DNA of 64,000 nt from Micropruina sp. (GCA_016711105.1 JADJTO010000004.1:62001-126000); one strand, 5' to 3'. Shown: positions 38,095 through 46,827, counted from the first letter of the stretch. Notes: generated by a model from the letters alone, not told the origin. A program made the numbers and translations.

Positions 38095-38937
38095 CTACCC
38101 GGCATCGTCGGCGAACAGCTGCGCGGGCCCTTGCGGGGGGCGCAGTCCCAGGTGTTCCCAGGCCCGTGGCGTGGCCACCCGTCCCTTCGGCCACCTGCGG
38201 GCTGAGTCGGCCCTCGGAACGAACCTGGGCGTAGTCCCGCACCCGGCGCAACAGCCGGTTCGCGATCCGGGGCGTGCCCCGGGAGCGGCGAGCGATCTCC
38301 GACGCCGTGCCTGGCCGAGCGCGATGCCCAGGAGCCGGGCGGAGCGCCGGATGATGCCTTCCAGAGCCTGGGCGTCGTAGAAGTCGAGCTGCGCGGTGAA
38401 GCCGAAGCGGTCCCGCAGCGGCCCCGGCAGCAGGCCGGCCCGGGTGGTGGCACCGACCAAGGTGAAGGGCGGGATCTCCAGCGGGATGGCGGTGGCCCCC
38501 GGGCCCTTGCCGACGACGACGTCGACCCGGAAGTCCTCCATGGCGATGTAGAGCATTTCTTCGGCCGGACGGGACATGCGATGGATCTCGTCGAGGAAGA
38601 ACACCTCGCCTTGGCCCAGGCCCGACAGAATGGCCGCCAGGTCACCGGCATGCTGGATCGCCGGGCCGCTGGAGACCCGCAGGGGTACGCCCATCTCGGC
38701 GGCGATGATCATCGCCAGCGTCGTCTTGCCCAGCCCCGGCGGGCCTGAGAGCAGGACGTGCTCCGGCACCGCGCCACGATGACGAGCCGCGTCGAGGACC
38801 AACCCCAACTGGTCGCTGACGCGGGGCTGGCCGGCGAACTCGGCCAGGGCGGCCGGACGCAGCGCAGACTCGGCGGCCTGCTCGCCGAGGTGGGCGTGTG
38901 GGTCGAGCGGGTCGGTGTCGGTATCGGGGCGACTCAT
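38095..38937 (-). CDS. ruvB: Holliday junction helicase RuvB, with frameshifts and a missing winged-helix segment
   Basis: Hexameric motor that drives branch migration with RuvA. The AAA+ core is intact: Walker A LSGPPGLGKTTLAMIIAAE, Walker B FFLDEIHRM, sensor LVGATTRAGLLPGPLRDRFG. After LLGIALGQ the frame shifts and continues TASEIARRSRGTPRIANRLL, RVRDYAQVRSEGRLSPQVAE; it then jumps directly to GRVATPRAWEHLGL, the last strand of the winged-helix domain. About 65-70 residues that normally lie between (the GLDRLDR and GGGPVGL region) are absent, leaving about 280 aa instead of about 345. Start is ATG 38937; GTG 38946, overlapping the ruvA stop, is an alternative. Confidence 0.88.
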   Translation of the reverse strand: MSRPDTDTDPLDPHAHLGEQAAESALRPAALAEFAGQPRVSDQLGLVLDAARHRGAVPEHVLLSGPPGLGKTTLAMIIAAEMGVPLRVSSGPAIQHAGDLAAILSGLGQGEVFFLDEIHRMSRPAEEMLYIAMEDFRVDVVVGKGPGATAIPLEIPPFTLVGATTRAGLLPGPLRDRFGFTAQLDFYDAQALEGIIRRSARLLGIALGQARRRRSLAAPGARPGSRTGCCAGCGTTPRFVPRADSARRWPKGRVATPRAWEHLGLRPPQGPAQLFADDAG

Positions 38938-38942
38938 CGGCG

Positions 38943-39542
38943 TCACTTCGCCAGCGTCCGCAGGGCTGCGCGCATCAGGGTGGCCACCGGAGGCGTCGGG
39001 TCCTGATCGGCCAGCGCGGCCACCCGGTCACAGGCTTCCTCGGCATCCCGGACCGACCAGCCCAGCCCCACCAGCCCTCAGGCGACCTGGGCTCGCCAGC
39101 CGCCGGGGGCGCTGGGGCGGCCAGGTCCGCCCGCCCGCCACAGGCACCGATCTTGTCCTTGAGTTCGATCACCAGCCGCTGGGCCCCCTTGATCCCGATG
39201 CCGGGAACCCGGGTCAGCGCGGAGAGATTCTCCGAGGCGACGGCCGCGCGGAGCTCGCGCGGATTCAGCACCGACACCACCGACAAGGCGATCTTCGGGC
39301 CGATGCCGGTGGCGGACTGGACCAACTCGAAACAGTCCCGCTCGTCGGCGTCGGCGAAACCGAACAAGGTCAACGAGTCCTCCCGCACGATCAGGGGAGG
39401 TGGCCAGGGTGAGCCGCTGCCCGATTCGCTGGGCCGCTGCCGTCCCGGGTGGGCACAGGACCCTGAGGCCGAGCCCGTTGAGGTCGATGACCAGCCAGGT
39501 GCCGCCCACGGAGACGACGGTGCCGCGGAGCTGCGCGATCAC
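38943..39542 (-). CDS. ruvA: Holliday junction-binding protein RuvA, frameshifted
   Basis: Tetrameric junction clamp that loads RuvB. The N-terminal OB domain reads IAQLRGTVVSVGGTWLVIDL; domain II with two helix-hairpin-helix motifs contains FELVQSATGIGPKIALSVVS and LTRVPGIGIKGAQRLVIELK; the C-terminal RuvB-binding domain reads GWSVRDAEEACDRVAALADQ. Breaks occur near 39395 and near 39075. Rejoined length is about 199 aa, normal. GTG at 39542 overlaps the ruvC stop, and the stop lies just before ruvB. Confidence 0.88.
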
Positions 39543-40074
39543 GCCGGCGCCGGCTCCTGGGCGGCTGCCCGGTTGGCCACCGCGGCGGCAATCCGCTCCG
39601 CGCCCCCGCCACGCCACAGGTGACAGATGGCCAGGGCCACGGCGTCCGCGGCGTCGGCGGGCTTGGGCGGCTCCTTCAAAGCCAGGATCCGGGCCACCAT
39701 CGTCCCCACCTGGGCCTTGTCGGCGCGGCCCGGAGCCGCTGATCGCCGCCTTCACCTCGCTGGGGGTGTGGGTGGGGACCGGAACGCCGCGCCGGGCGGC
39801 CACCAACATCGCGATCCCGGCCGCCTGGGCGGTGCCGATGACCGACAGCACGTTCTGCTGAGCGAAGACGCGCTCGACGGCCACCACGTCGGGGGCGCCT
39901 CCTCCAGCCACTCGATCAGACCACGCTCCATCTGGACCAGCCGTTGGGCCGGTCTCCAGCCTGGAGGCCCTGATCACGCCGGCGGCGACCAGGGTCGCGG
40001 GACGCCCGGGCGTCCCTTCGATGACCCCCGACCCCGCAGCGGGTCAGGCCGGGATCGACCCCCAGGACACGCAT
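39539..40074 (-). CDS. ruvC: Crossover junction endodeoxyribonuclease RuvC, frameshifted
   Basis: Resolves Holliday junctions. The first catalytic aspartate is in MRVLGVDPGLTRCGVG; the second acidic region is DVVAVERVFAQQNVLSVIGT; TPSEVKAAISGSGRADKAQV and PKPADAADAVALAICHLW (last catalytic aspartates) follow in other frames. Breaks near 40030, 39955, 39905 and 39735. About 178 aa when rejoined. ATG at 40074; the stop overlaps the ruvA GTG. The order yebC-ruvC-ruvA-ruvB is standard. Confidence 0.87.
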
Positions 40075-40161
40075 CCAGCCCCATTTCGTCCGAACAGATG
40101 TTCGGATACTACTCACCGGTCACTGACCCAGGGGCCACGCCGTAAGCGGGCCTCGCCCCGC

Positions 40162-40926
40162 TCAGTCCTCCAGTGCGGCCAGGATCTCCTCAGGCACGTC
40201 CTCGTTGGAGAAGACGTTCTGCACGTCGTCCAGGTCCTCCATGGCATCAAGGAGCTTGAAGATCTTCTCGGGCCGTCTCGGCGTCGACGGACTGGGTGTA
40301 CTGCGGCACGAACTGCACCTCGGCCGAGTCGTAGTCGAGCCCTGCCTCCTGCACCGCCTTGCGCACCTCCACCAGGTCGGAGGGGTCACACAGCACCGTG
40401 ATGACGTCGCCGTCGTCGCGAACCTCCTCGGCATTCGCGTCGAGGGTCGCCTCCATCACGTCCAACTCGGTCACCGACTTGCCGGCCCGGCTTGGGCCAC
40501 CTCGACCACGCCCTTGCGGGCGAAGAGCCGCGACACCGAACCGACGTCGGCCATCGTGCCGCCGTTGCGGGTGACCGCGACCTTGACCTCGGACGCCGAG
40601 AGGTTGCGGTTGTCGGTCAGGCACTCGATCAGGATCGCGACCCCCGCCGGGCCGTAGGCCTCGTACATGATCCTGATGTAGTCGGCGCCGCCCGCTTCGG
40701 TGCCGCCGCCACGCTTGACGGCGCGATCGATGTTGTCGACCGGCACGGAGGTCTTGCGGGCCTTCTGGATCGCGTCGTAGAGGGTCGGATTACCGGCCGG
40801 GTCAGCGCCACCGGTGCGGGCAGCGACCTCGATGTTCTTGATCAGCTTGGCGAACAGCTTGCCGCGCTTGGCATCGATGACTGCCTTCTTGTGCTTGGTG
40901 GTTGCCCATTTGGAATGACCGCTCAT
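40162..40926 (-). CDS. yebC: YebC/PmpR-family DNA-binding or translation-factor protein, frameshifted
   Basis: Family first described as transcription regulators; recent work also assigns members to easing ribosome stalling. The N-terminus GHSKWATTKHKKAVIDAKRG is diagnostic, followed by YEAYGPAGVAILIECLTDNR and the C-terminal PEEILAALED. Breaks are near 40490 and near 40270; the pieces join to 254 aa, the family length. It heads the ruvCAB group, 87 bp upstream of ruvC. The adjacent GNAT gene is 66 bp upstream. Confidence 0.9.
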
Positions 40927-40992
40927 CTACCCGTTCCTCGTCGATTTTGCGCCAGACCACTCTAACGGCTCCCGGCGGGACCCTGATCCGGC

Positions 40993-41976
40993 TCAGGATC
41001 CGCCGCCGCGATACAGATACCAGACCACCGTGTCGACCACCGTGTAACCGAGTGCCTCGTAGGGTCGAAGCCCGGTCGGCGAGTCGGTGTCGACGCCGAT
41101 GCCGGCGCCCTGGAATCCCGACTCGCGGAAGGAGTTGAGGGTGGTGGCGAGCAGGGTGCTCAGCAATCCCTTGGTCCGCCAGCGTGGCAGCGCGCCGAGG
41201 AGCTCCGTCCAACCGTGGACGCTGCCTTCAGCAGGAACCACGGCGTTGATCACGTACCCGACCACCTCCTCGCCGGCGAGCGCAATCCACGAGAGGTCGG
41301 GTCGGAACCCGGGGGCGGCGAGGCTCGCTCGCCACTCCTGGCCGGTGACCTCGCGAGCGCCGGGACGTCCACGAAAGCACTCGTTGTGCACCTGTCGAAC
41401 CGACTCCCCCAAGGACGGATCGAACCCGACGATGCGCACCCCGGCCACCTCGGGCACAACCCACCCGGTGGCCCGTTCGCCAAAGCTCTGGTGGAGGTCG
41501 TGCAGCCAGCGCTGCGGAACAAACCCGGCGCCCTCCAAGCGGGCCACGTCGCCGCGCTTGCGGCCATCGGTGATCACGACCGCCTCGAGCGGCGACATTC
41601 CTTCGCGGTAGGTCTCGGCGTACCACTCGCGGGCGCGCTGCACCTGCCAGTCGAGCAATGTCTTGCGCACGCCACGATTGCGCCAGCCCGGGTGGGCGCA
41701 GGTGATCAGGAAGACACGTCGCTGCGGGTCATCCGGGGCGGGGCAGACATTCCAGCCGAACGCGACCGCGTTACCCTTCGGGTCCCGCAACAGCACCGCG
41801 TTGTGCCGGGGATCGGCCCCGGGGGTATCGAAAGCGCTGTCCGGTTCAAGCAGGCTGTAGGCCGGAAAGATGTCTTCGACGTGTTCGACCGCGGTGATCA
41901 GATCGGCCAGGTCCGGCAGGTCCGCACGGGTCACCGGGTTCCACGCACACCCGTGCGTTGTTGCCGGCTCTGGCAT
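40993..41976 (-). CDS. Tandem GNAT acetyltransferase (mycothiol-synthase-like architecture)
   Basis: 327 residues with two GNAT folds. The N-terminal copy has the acetyl-CoA motif region AHPGWRNRGVRKTLLDWQ near residue 100; the C-terminal copy has WTELLGALPRWRTKGLLSTL, then GIGVDTDSPTGLRPYEALGY near 300. Length and duplication recall MshD, but mshD normally lies elsewhere and the active-site details cannot settle it; substrate unknown. ATG at 41976 is preceded by a strong GGGAGGGGGG Shine-Dalgarno. Frame is clean. Confidence 0.8.
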   Translation of the reverse strand: MPEPATTHGCAWNPVTRADLPDLADLITAVEHVEDIFPAYSLLEPDSAFDTPGADPRHNAVLLRDPKGNAVAFGWNVCPAPDDPQRRVFLITCAHPGWRNRGVRKTLLDWQVQRAREWYAETYREGMSPLEAVVITDGRKRGDVARLEGAGFVPQRWLHDLHQSFGERATGWVVPEVAGVRIVGFDPSLGESVRQVHNECFRGRPGAREVTGQEWRASLAAPGFRPDLSWIALAGEEVVGYVINAVVPAEGSVHGWTELLGALPRWRTKGLLSTLLATTLNSFRESGFQGAGIGVDTDSPTGLRPYEALGYTVVDTVVWYLYRGGGS

Positions 41977-42006
41977 GAACCCCCCTCCCGGGACGTGGTT
42001 CTGCCA

Positions 42007-42033
42007 AATCTACCCCCGCTCAAACTCCCGCAA
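42007..42033 (-). promoter_or_regulatory. Candidate promoter of the GNAT gene
   Basis: Minus-strand TTGCGG (42033-42028) and TAGATT (42012-42007) are 15 bp apart, a short spacer. The -35 overlaps the last codons of priA. The position, 30 nt before a gene with its own strong Shine-Dalgarno, supports separate transcription of the GNAT gene. Confidence 0.35.
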
Positions 42034-42745
42034 CAGCGAGGGCTTCGGGGAGGCTGAAGTTGCCCACGTAGAGGGCGGTGCCGATGATGGCGCCTTCAAC
42101 GCCGAGCGGGACGAGTTCACGCAGCACGCGCAGGTCGTCCAACTGGGCGATGCCACCGGAGGCGACCACGGCGGCGTCCGTGCGAGCGCAGACGGCCGCA
42201 AGCAGTTCCAGGTTGGGGCCGGTCAACATTCCGTCGGACTTCACGTCGGTGACCACGAAGGTGGCGCAGCCTGCGGCGGACAATCGATCCACGGTCTCTG
42301 CCCAGTCGCCGCCCTCCCGAACCCAGCCCCGGGCGGCCAGCTTGGTGCCCTTGACGTCGAGTCCGATGCCGATCCGGTCGCCATGGTCGGCGATGATCCG
42401 CTCACACCAGGCCGGGTTCTCCAACGCCGCAGTGCCGATGTTGACTCGTCGGCAGCCGGTGGCCAGCGCCCTCTCCAAGCTGGCGTCGTCGCGGATGCCG
42501 CCGGACAGCTCAACCTTGAGCTGCATGGTGGCGGTGATCTCGGCGATGATCTCGGCGTTGTTGCCCCGCCCGAAAGCGGCGTCCAGGTCGACCAGGTGGA
42601 TCCACTCGGCCCCCTGCTCCTGCCAGCGCAACGCGGCTGCCAGTGGGTCGCCGAACACCTTCTCGGAGCCGGCGATGCCCTGGGTGAGTTGGACGGCCTG
42701 GCCGCCCTGAACGTCGACGGCGGGAAGCAACTGAAGTCTGGTCAC
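42020..42745 (-). CDS. priA: PriA-type bifunctional HisA/TrpF isomerase
   Basis: Beta/alpha-barrel isomerase of histidine synthesis; actinobacterial PriA also performs the TrpF step of tryptophan synthesis. The catalytic aspartates are in LLPAVDVQGGQAVQL (residue 11) and GIGLDVKG (about 130). HLVDLDAAFGRGNNAEIIAE and VELSGGIRDDASLERAL match actinobacterial PriA more closely than monofunctional HisA, as far as I can judge; bifunctionality is inferred. 241 aa. GTG start with a TAGGCT -10 element 8 nt upstream. Confidence 0.93.
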   Translation of the reverse strand: MTRLQLLPAVDVQGGQAVQLTQGIAGSEKVFGDPLAAALRWQEQGAEWIHLVDLDAAFGRGNNAEIIAEITATMQLKVELSGGIRDDASLERALATGCRRVNIGTAALENPAWCERIIADHGDRIGIGLDVKGTKLAARGWVREGGDWAETVDRLSAAGCATFVVTDVKSDGMLTGPNLELLAAVCARTDAAVVASGGIAQLDDLRVLRELVPLGVEGAIIGTALYVGNFSLPEALAVAGV

Positions 42746-42965
42746 GGGCCGGGAGCCTACCGCTCGCCCGCGTCCGGCTCAGTTCTTGCCAGGGCTGAAG
42801 ACAGGTGAGTCCGAGGAGGGCCTGGCGATCCCCAGCGCTGGGCGGCTGTACCTACCCCGGCTGCCAGCGACGCGAACTCCCGGTCGGTGTCGGTGGGGCC
42901 ATCCCTGCGTCGACGCGCACCCCCTGCATCGACCCCGGAGGGGGAACAAGCTGCCGACCCCTGGC
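42746..42965. other. Unassigned 220-bp gap between hisH and priA
   Basis: No convincing gene was found. Minus-strand reading frames here are short and compositionally biased; one ends LTCLQPWQELS and another VFSPGKN, without recognisable motifs. A priA promoter element is at the 5'-proximal end (42754-42759). The gap is long for a his operon whose other genes overlap, so a small damaged gene is possible. Confidence 0.4.
42754..42759 (-). promoter_or_regulatory. -10 box for priA
   Basis: TAGGCT on the minus strand ends 8 nt upstream of the priA GTG with no Shine-Dalgarno between, fitting a leaderless or near-leaderless transcript. TGAGCC lies 16 bp further upstream as a weak -35. This suggests priA is transcribed separately from hisH. 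Confidence 0.4.
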
Positions 42966-43589
42966 CTACAGAGTGGCCAACCAGTTGCGCAGCAGCCGGC
43001 TACCGGCGGCGGCCGACTTTTCCGGGTGGAACTGGGTGCACGACAGGGCACCTCGTTCGACGGCGCCGATGAAGCGGTCTCCTTGATGCTCCACCCAGGT
43101 GACCCGGGCGTCGTCCACGAGTTGCGTCTGGTCATGGACCCCGTAGCTGTGGACGAAGTAGAACCGTTCCTGCTCGACGCCTCGGAACAGGGTGCTGCCT
43201 TCGGCGGCCTCGACCGTGTTCCAGCCCATGTGGGGTAGCCGGGTGCTGGTCAGTTGCTCCACCACGCCGGGCAGGACGCCGACTCCCGGGGTGTCCAGGC
43301 CGTGTTCGACCCCGTGGCTGAACATCACCTGGTGGCCCACACAGATCCCCAGCACCGGACGGTTGGCCGCGAGTCGTTCGGTGATCAGCCGCGGACCGTC
43401 CGCCTCGACCAGGCCGGCCATGCAGGCCGCGAAGGCACCGACCCCCGGTACGACCAGACCGTCCGCCCCGGCGGCAACGCCCGGGTCGCGGGTCAGGCAG
43501 ACGTTGGCGCCGGCCGCCTCCAGTGCCCGGGTCGCCGAGTGCAGGTTGCCCGAGCCGTAGTCGAACACCGCGATAAACGGACGGGTCAC
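42966..43589 (-). CDS. hisH: Imidazole glycerol phosphate synthase, glutaminase subunit
   Basis: Supplies ammonia to HisF. The 207-aa class I amidotransferase has AVFDYGSGNLHSATRALEAAG at its start (shown split: DYGSGNLHSATRAL), LVVPGVGAFAACM, the nucleophile in LGICVGHQVMFSHG and the catalytic dyad at TQFHPEKS. The oxyanion strand of HisH usually reads GICVGMQ; here His replaces Met. GTG or ATG start overlaps the end of hisB by 4 nt. hisF is not in the window. Confidence 0.95.
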   Translation of the reverse strand: MTRPFIAVFDYGSGNLHSATRALEAAGANVCLTRDPGVAAGADGLVVPGVGAFAACMAGLVEADGPRLITERLAANRPVLGICVGHQVMFSHGVEHGLDTPGVGVLPGVVEQLTSTRLPHMGWNTVEAAEGSTLFRGVEQERFYFVHSYGVHDQTQLVDDARVTWVEHQGDRFIGAVERGALSCTQFHPEKSAAAGSRLLRNWLATL

Positions 43590-44218
43590 AAACTGCCCTT
43601 GGTGGAGGGGACGATGCCGTAGATCCGTGGATCCAGGGCGACCGCGTCCCGCAGCGCACGGGCCAGGGCCTTGAACTGGGCCTCGACGATGTGGTGGGCA
43701 TCGCGGCCGGCCAACACCCGCATGTGCACGCAGATTCGGGCGTTCAGGGCAAAGGACTCCAGGACGTGCCGGGTCAGCGACCCGAGGTAGGGCACGCCGG
43801 AACCACCGATCGAGACGTACTCCTGGCCGACGGGCTCTCCACTGTGGGTTACGTAGGGCCGTCCGGCGACGTCCACGACACAGTGCGCGAGGGCCTCATC
43901 CAGGGGCACGGTGGCGTCGGCGAACCGGCGGATGCCGCGCTTGTCGCCCAGCGCTTCGGCGAAGGCCTGACCAAGGGCGATCGCCGTGTCCTCAACGCTG
44001 TGGTGGGCATCGATGTGCACGTCGCCGGTGGTCTTGATCTTCAGGTCCATCAGGGAGTGCCGGGCCAAGGCGGTCAACATGTGATCGTAGAACCCCACGC
44101 CGGTCGAGATCTCCGACTCCCCCGTGCCGTCGAGATTCACCTCGACCCGCACCGAGGACTCGCTGGTGACACGCTCGATGATCGCGTTACGACCTTGGTC
44201 GACCCTTCTGGCATTCAT
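43586..44218 (-). CDS. hisB: Imidazoleglycerol-phosphate dehydratase
   Basis: Dehydrates imidazole glycerol phosphate to imidazole acetol phosphate. The 210-aa monofunctional enzyme has the metal-binding signatures TGVGFYDHMLTALARHSLMD, DVHIDAHHSVEDTAIALGQA and the later RDAHHIVEAQFKALARAL. The N-terminal RVTSESSVRVEVNLDGTGES is typical. ATG overlaps the hisC stop and its stop overlaps hisH. Confidence 0.97.
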   Translation of the reverse strand: MNARRVDQGRNAIIERVTSESSVRVEVNLDGTGESEISTGVGFYDHMLTALARHSLMDLKIKTTGDVHIDAHHSVEDTAIALGQAFAEALGDKRGIRRFADATVPLDEALAHCVVDVAGRPYVTHSGEPVGQEYVSIGGSGVPYLGSLTRHVLESFALNARICVHMRVLAGRDAHHIVEAQFKALARALRDAVALDPRIYGIVPSTKGSL

Positions 44219-45309
44219 GGCATCTCCTTCAACACCGCGGCCAGCGCGGTGTAGAACAGCTCGGTCTCCTCCGGGGTACCCGCAGAAACCCGCAGCCAGC
44301 CCTCGGGGCCGGTCTCGCGGACGAGGACTCCTCTGTCGAGGAGCCGCTGCCAGACATCATGCCGGTCGGCGAACGGGCCGAACAAACAGAAGTTGGCGTC
44401 GGAGTCGATCACCTGCACCCCGAGGGCCGGCAACCGCACCAGCATGTCGTCGCGAATCTGCCGCAGGAGTTCCACCTGGCCCAACAGGTGATCGGCGTGC
44501 CGGAGGGCCACTTCGGCCACCGCCTGGGTCTGCATCGACAAGTGGTAGGGAAGTCGGACGATCCGGCAGGCGTCGACGATGGCCGGGGTGGCGGCGAGGT
44601 AGCCGACTCGTCCACCGGCCATGGCGAAAGCCTTGCTCATCGTACGACTCACGATCAGATTGCCGAAGCGTGGCAGCAGGGCGAGCGCGGTGTTCTCCGG
44701 CGTGCGGGAGAACTCCTGGTAGGCCTCATCCACGACCACGATCGCGTCCGTGCCCTCCAGCACCGCCTCGATCACCGCCAGCGGCGTCGGGGTGCCGGTC
44801 GGGTTGTTCGGCGTGGTGATCAGCACCACGTCCGCCCGATGGCGCGCTATCGCTCCAAGAACCAACTCGGCGTCGATGGTGAAGTCGGGGTGGCGCGGTT
44901 CGCTCACCCAGGCGGTGTGGGTGTTGCGGGCGTACTCCGGGTACATCGAGTAGGTCGGGGAGAAGGACAGCACGACTCGTCCGGGGCCGCCGAAGGCCCC
45001 CAGGACGTGCGTCATCACCTCATTCGACCCGTTCGCCGCCCAGATGTTCTCCAGCGTCAGCCCATGACCCAGATAGGTGGCCAAGGCAGTGCGCAGGCCG
45101 GTTGCCTCCCGGTCGGCGTACCGGTTCATCCGTCCGGCGACGTCGACGATCGCCGCGCCCATGTTGTCGCGGATCTCCGCCGACGGTGGGAACGGGTTCT
45201 CGTTCACGTTGAGGCAGACCGGGACATCCAACTGCGGGGCCCCGTAGGGTTCGACGCCGACCAGCTCGGGACGCAGCGGCAGGTCACTCAGGGGCGGGTT
45301 GGGCTTCAC
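44215..45309 (-). CDS. hisC: Histidinol-phosphate aminotransferase
   Basis: PLP enzyme converting imidazole acetol phosphate to histidinol phosphate. The 364-aa protein includes LNVNENPFPPSAEIRD near residue 32, NRYADREATGLRTALATYLG, the NPNNPTGTPTPL-type segment reading ITTPNNPTGTPTPLAV, VVDEAYQEFS, and the PLP lysine in SRTMSKAFAMAGGRVGYL. Start codon overlaps the hisD stop (4 nt). Confidence 0.96.
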   Translation of the reverse strand: MKPNPPLSDLPLRPELVGVEPYGAPQLDVPVCLNVNENPFPPSAEIRDNMGAAIVDVAGRMNRYADREATGLRTALATYLGHGLTLENIWAANGSNEVMTHVLGAFGGPGRVVLSFSPTYSMYPEYARNTHTAWVSEPRHPDFTIDAELVLGAIARHRADVVLITTPNNPTGTPTPLAVIEAVLEGTDAIVVVDEAYQEFSRTPENTALALLPRFGNLIVSRTMSKAFAMAGGRVGYLAATPAIVDACRIVRLPYHLSMQTQAVAEVALRHADHLLGQVELLRQIRDDMLVRLPALGVQVIDSDANFCLFGPFADRHDVWQRLLDRGVLVRETGPEGWLRVSAGTPEETELFYTALAAVLKEMP

Positions 45310-46625
45310 TGGAGTCCCCCTGCGTCGAGCCCGGCCCGCCGCACCGTGACAGCGGCACCGTGAGCAGGCAGATCCTCCGCCTCGGCGAACGCTTCGACCA
45401 CTCCCGCGACGTCCATCAGGCCGCGCTGGTCGTATTTGATCAGATGCACCGACTTGAGAAAACTCTTCACGTTCAGCCCCGAGGAGTGGCCGGCGCTTCC
45501 GGCCGTGGGGAGCACGTGGGTACTGCCTGCGCTGTAGTCGCCCAGGGAGACCGGAGACCAGGGACCCACGAAGATGGCGCCGGCGTTGCGCACCCGATCA
45601 GCCACCGCGTCCGCGTCGCGGGTGTGGATCTCAAGGTGCTCAGCAGCGTAAGCATCGACGACCGCCAGGCCCTGCTCGAGGTCGGACACCAGCACCAGCG
45701 CCGACTGCTGGCCGGCCAGGGCGGTGCGAACCCTCGCGGCGTGCCTGGTCTGCGCCACTTGCCGTTCGAGCTCGGCAGCGACGCCAGCCAGGAGCGCCTC
45801 GGAATCGGTGACCAACACAGAGCCCGCCATCGGGTCATGTTCGGCCTGGGAAATCAGATCAGCAGCGACGAACCGCGGGTCAGCGGTGTCATCGGCGAGG
45901 ATGGCGATCTCGGTCGGCCCGGCCTCGGAGTCGATGCCGATCCGGCCCCGGAGCAGCCGCTTGGCAGCCACGACGTAGATGTTGCCCGGGCCGGTGACCA
46001 GGTCGACCGGCGCGCACAGGCCCTCGACCCCGTAGGCGAACATCGCGATCGCCTGAGCGCCTCCGACGGCGTACACCTCTTCCACGCCGAGCAGCGCGCA
46101 CACCGCGAGGATGTTGGGGTGTGGCAGGCCCCCGAACTCTGCTTGCGGCGGCGAGGTGACTGCGATCGAGGCAACGCCTGCCACCTGGGCGGGCACGACG
46201 TTCATCAGGACCGAGGAGGCCAACGGAGCCAGCCCACCGGGAACGTAGAGACCCACCCGCCCGACCGGGATCGACTTCTGTTCCACGTAGGCACCAGGGC
46301 CGAGTTCAACCCGGACCCGTTCGGCCTGCCCTTCGGCGAGGGCGACCGCGCGACGGCGCCGGATGGACTCGGTGAACGCGTCCCGCAGCGTCGGCGACAG
46401 CCCAACGAGGGCGGCTGTCAGCGCCTCGGCCGGAACCCGAAACGACGCCGGGACGCAGTGGTCGAAGAGCTCCGAGTACTCCGCCAAGGCTTCCGCTCCA
46501 CGTTCGGCGACCGCGTCGCAGATCGGACGGACGCGCTCCACAGCCGCTTCCACGTCGAGCGGTGCCCGGGGAAGAACCGCGCGGTAGTCGTCACCGAAGC
46601 CGCGCACGTCAAGAGTCCTGATCAC
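45306..46625 (-). CDS. hisD: Histidinol dehydrogenase
   Basis: Zinc enzyme oxidising L-histidinol to histidine in two NAD+-dependent steps. The 439-aa protein carries the signature beginning IDSEAGPTEIAILADDTADP, SQAEHDPMAGSVLVTDS, and GSTHVLPTAGSAGHSSGL near the C-terminus. GPGNIYVVAAKRLLRG and VGLYVPGG are also visible. GTG start; a promoter places the transcription start at or next to the initiation codon. First gene of hisD-hisC-hisB-hisH, all overlapping. Confidence 0.97.
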   Translation of the reverse strand: MIRTLDVRGFGDDYRAVLPRAPLDVEAAVERVRPICDAVAERGAEALAEYSELFDHCVPASFRVPAEALTAALVGLSPTLRDAFTESIRRRRAVALAEGQAERVRVELGPGAYVEQKSIPVGRVGLYVPGGLAPLASSVLMNVVPAQVAGVASIAVTSPPQAEFGGLPHPNILAVCALLGVEEVYAVGGAQAIAMFAYGVEGLCAPVDLVTGPGNIYVVAAKRLLRGRIGIDSEAGPTEIAILADDTADPRFVAADLISQAEHDPMAGSVLVTDSEALLAGVAAELERQVAQTRHAARVRTALAGQQSALVLVSDLEQGLAVVDAYAAEHLEIHTRDADAVADRVRNAGAIFVGPWSPVSLGDYSAGSTHVLPTAGSAGHSSGLNVKSFLKSVHLIKYDQRGLMDVAGVVEAFAEAEDLPAHGAAVTVRRAGLDAGGLQ

Positions 46626-46631
46626 GGCTTG

Positions 46632-46661
46632 ATTCTACGAAAGGTGCTGGGCCCCGCCCAA
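46632..46661 (-). promoter_or_regulatory. hisD operon promoter (leaderless)
   Basis: Minus-strand TTGGGC (46661-46656) and TAGAAT (46637-46632) are separated by 18 bp, and only six bases (CAAGCC) lie between the -10 and the hisD GTG. There is no Shine-Dalgarno. This is the best-formed leaderless promoter in the window and argues against an attenuator peptide or T-box for this his operon. Confidence 0.65.
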
Positions 46662-46827
46662 CCAACCACAACCGCTGGTCACGTTCGGTACTGACAGCCG
46701 GCGTGACTGCCCGGGGTCCGGGCTCAGCGGGTCTATCTCGCCTCAGAACGATGATCCGGCCAGTCTCGACTAACACGTGAGTTTGGCCACCGAGTTTGGA
46801 GGCGGATCTCACCAGCTACCCCGTTCC

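Noticed and set aside
40146..40163. Hairpin AGCGGG/CCCGCT at the end of yebC as a terminator
   Set aside because: The stem overlaps the yebC stop, is only 6 bp, and ruvC downstream is expected to be co-transcribed, so termination here is unlikely.
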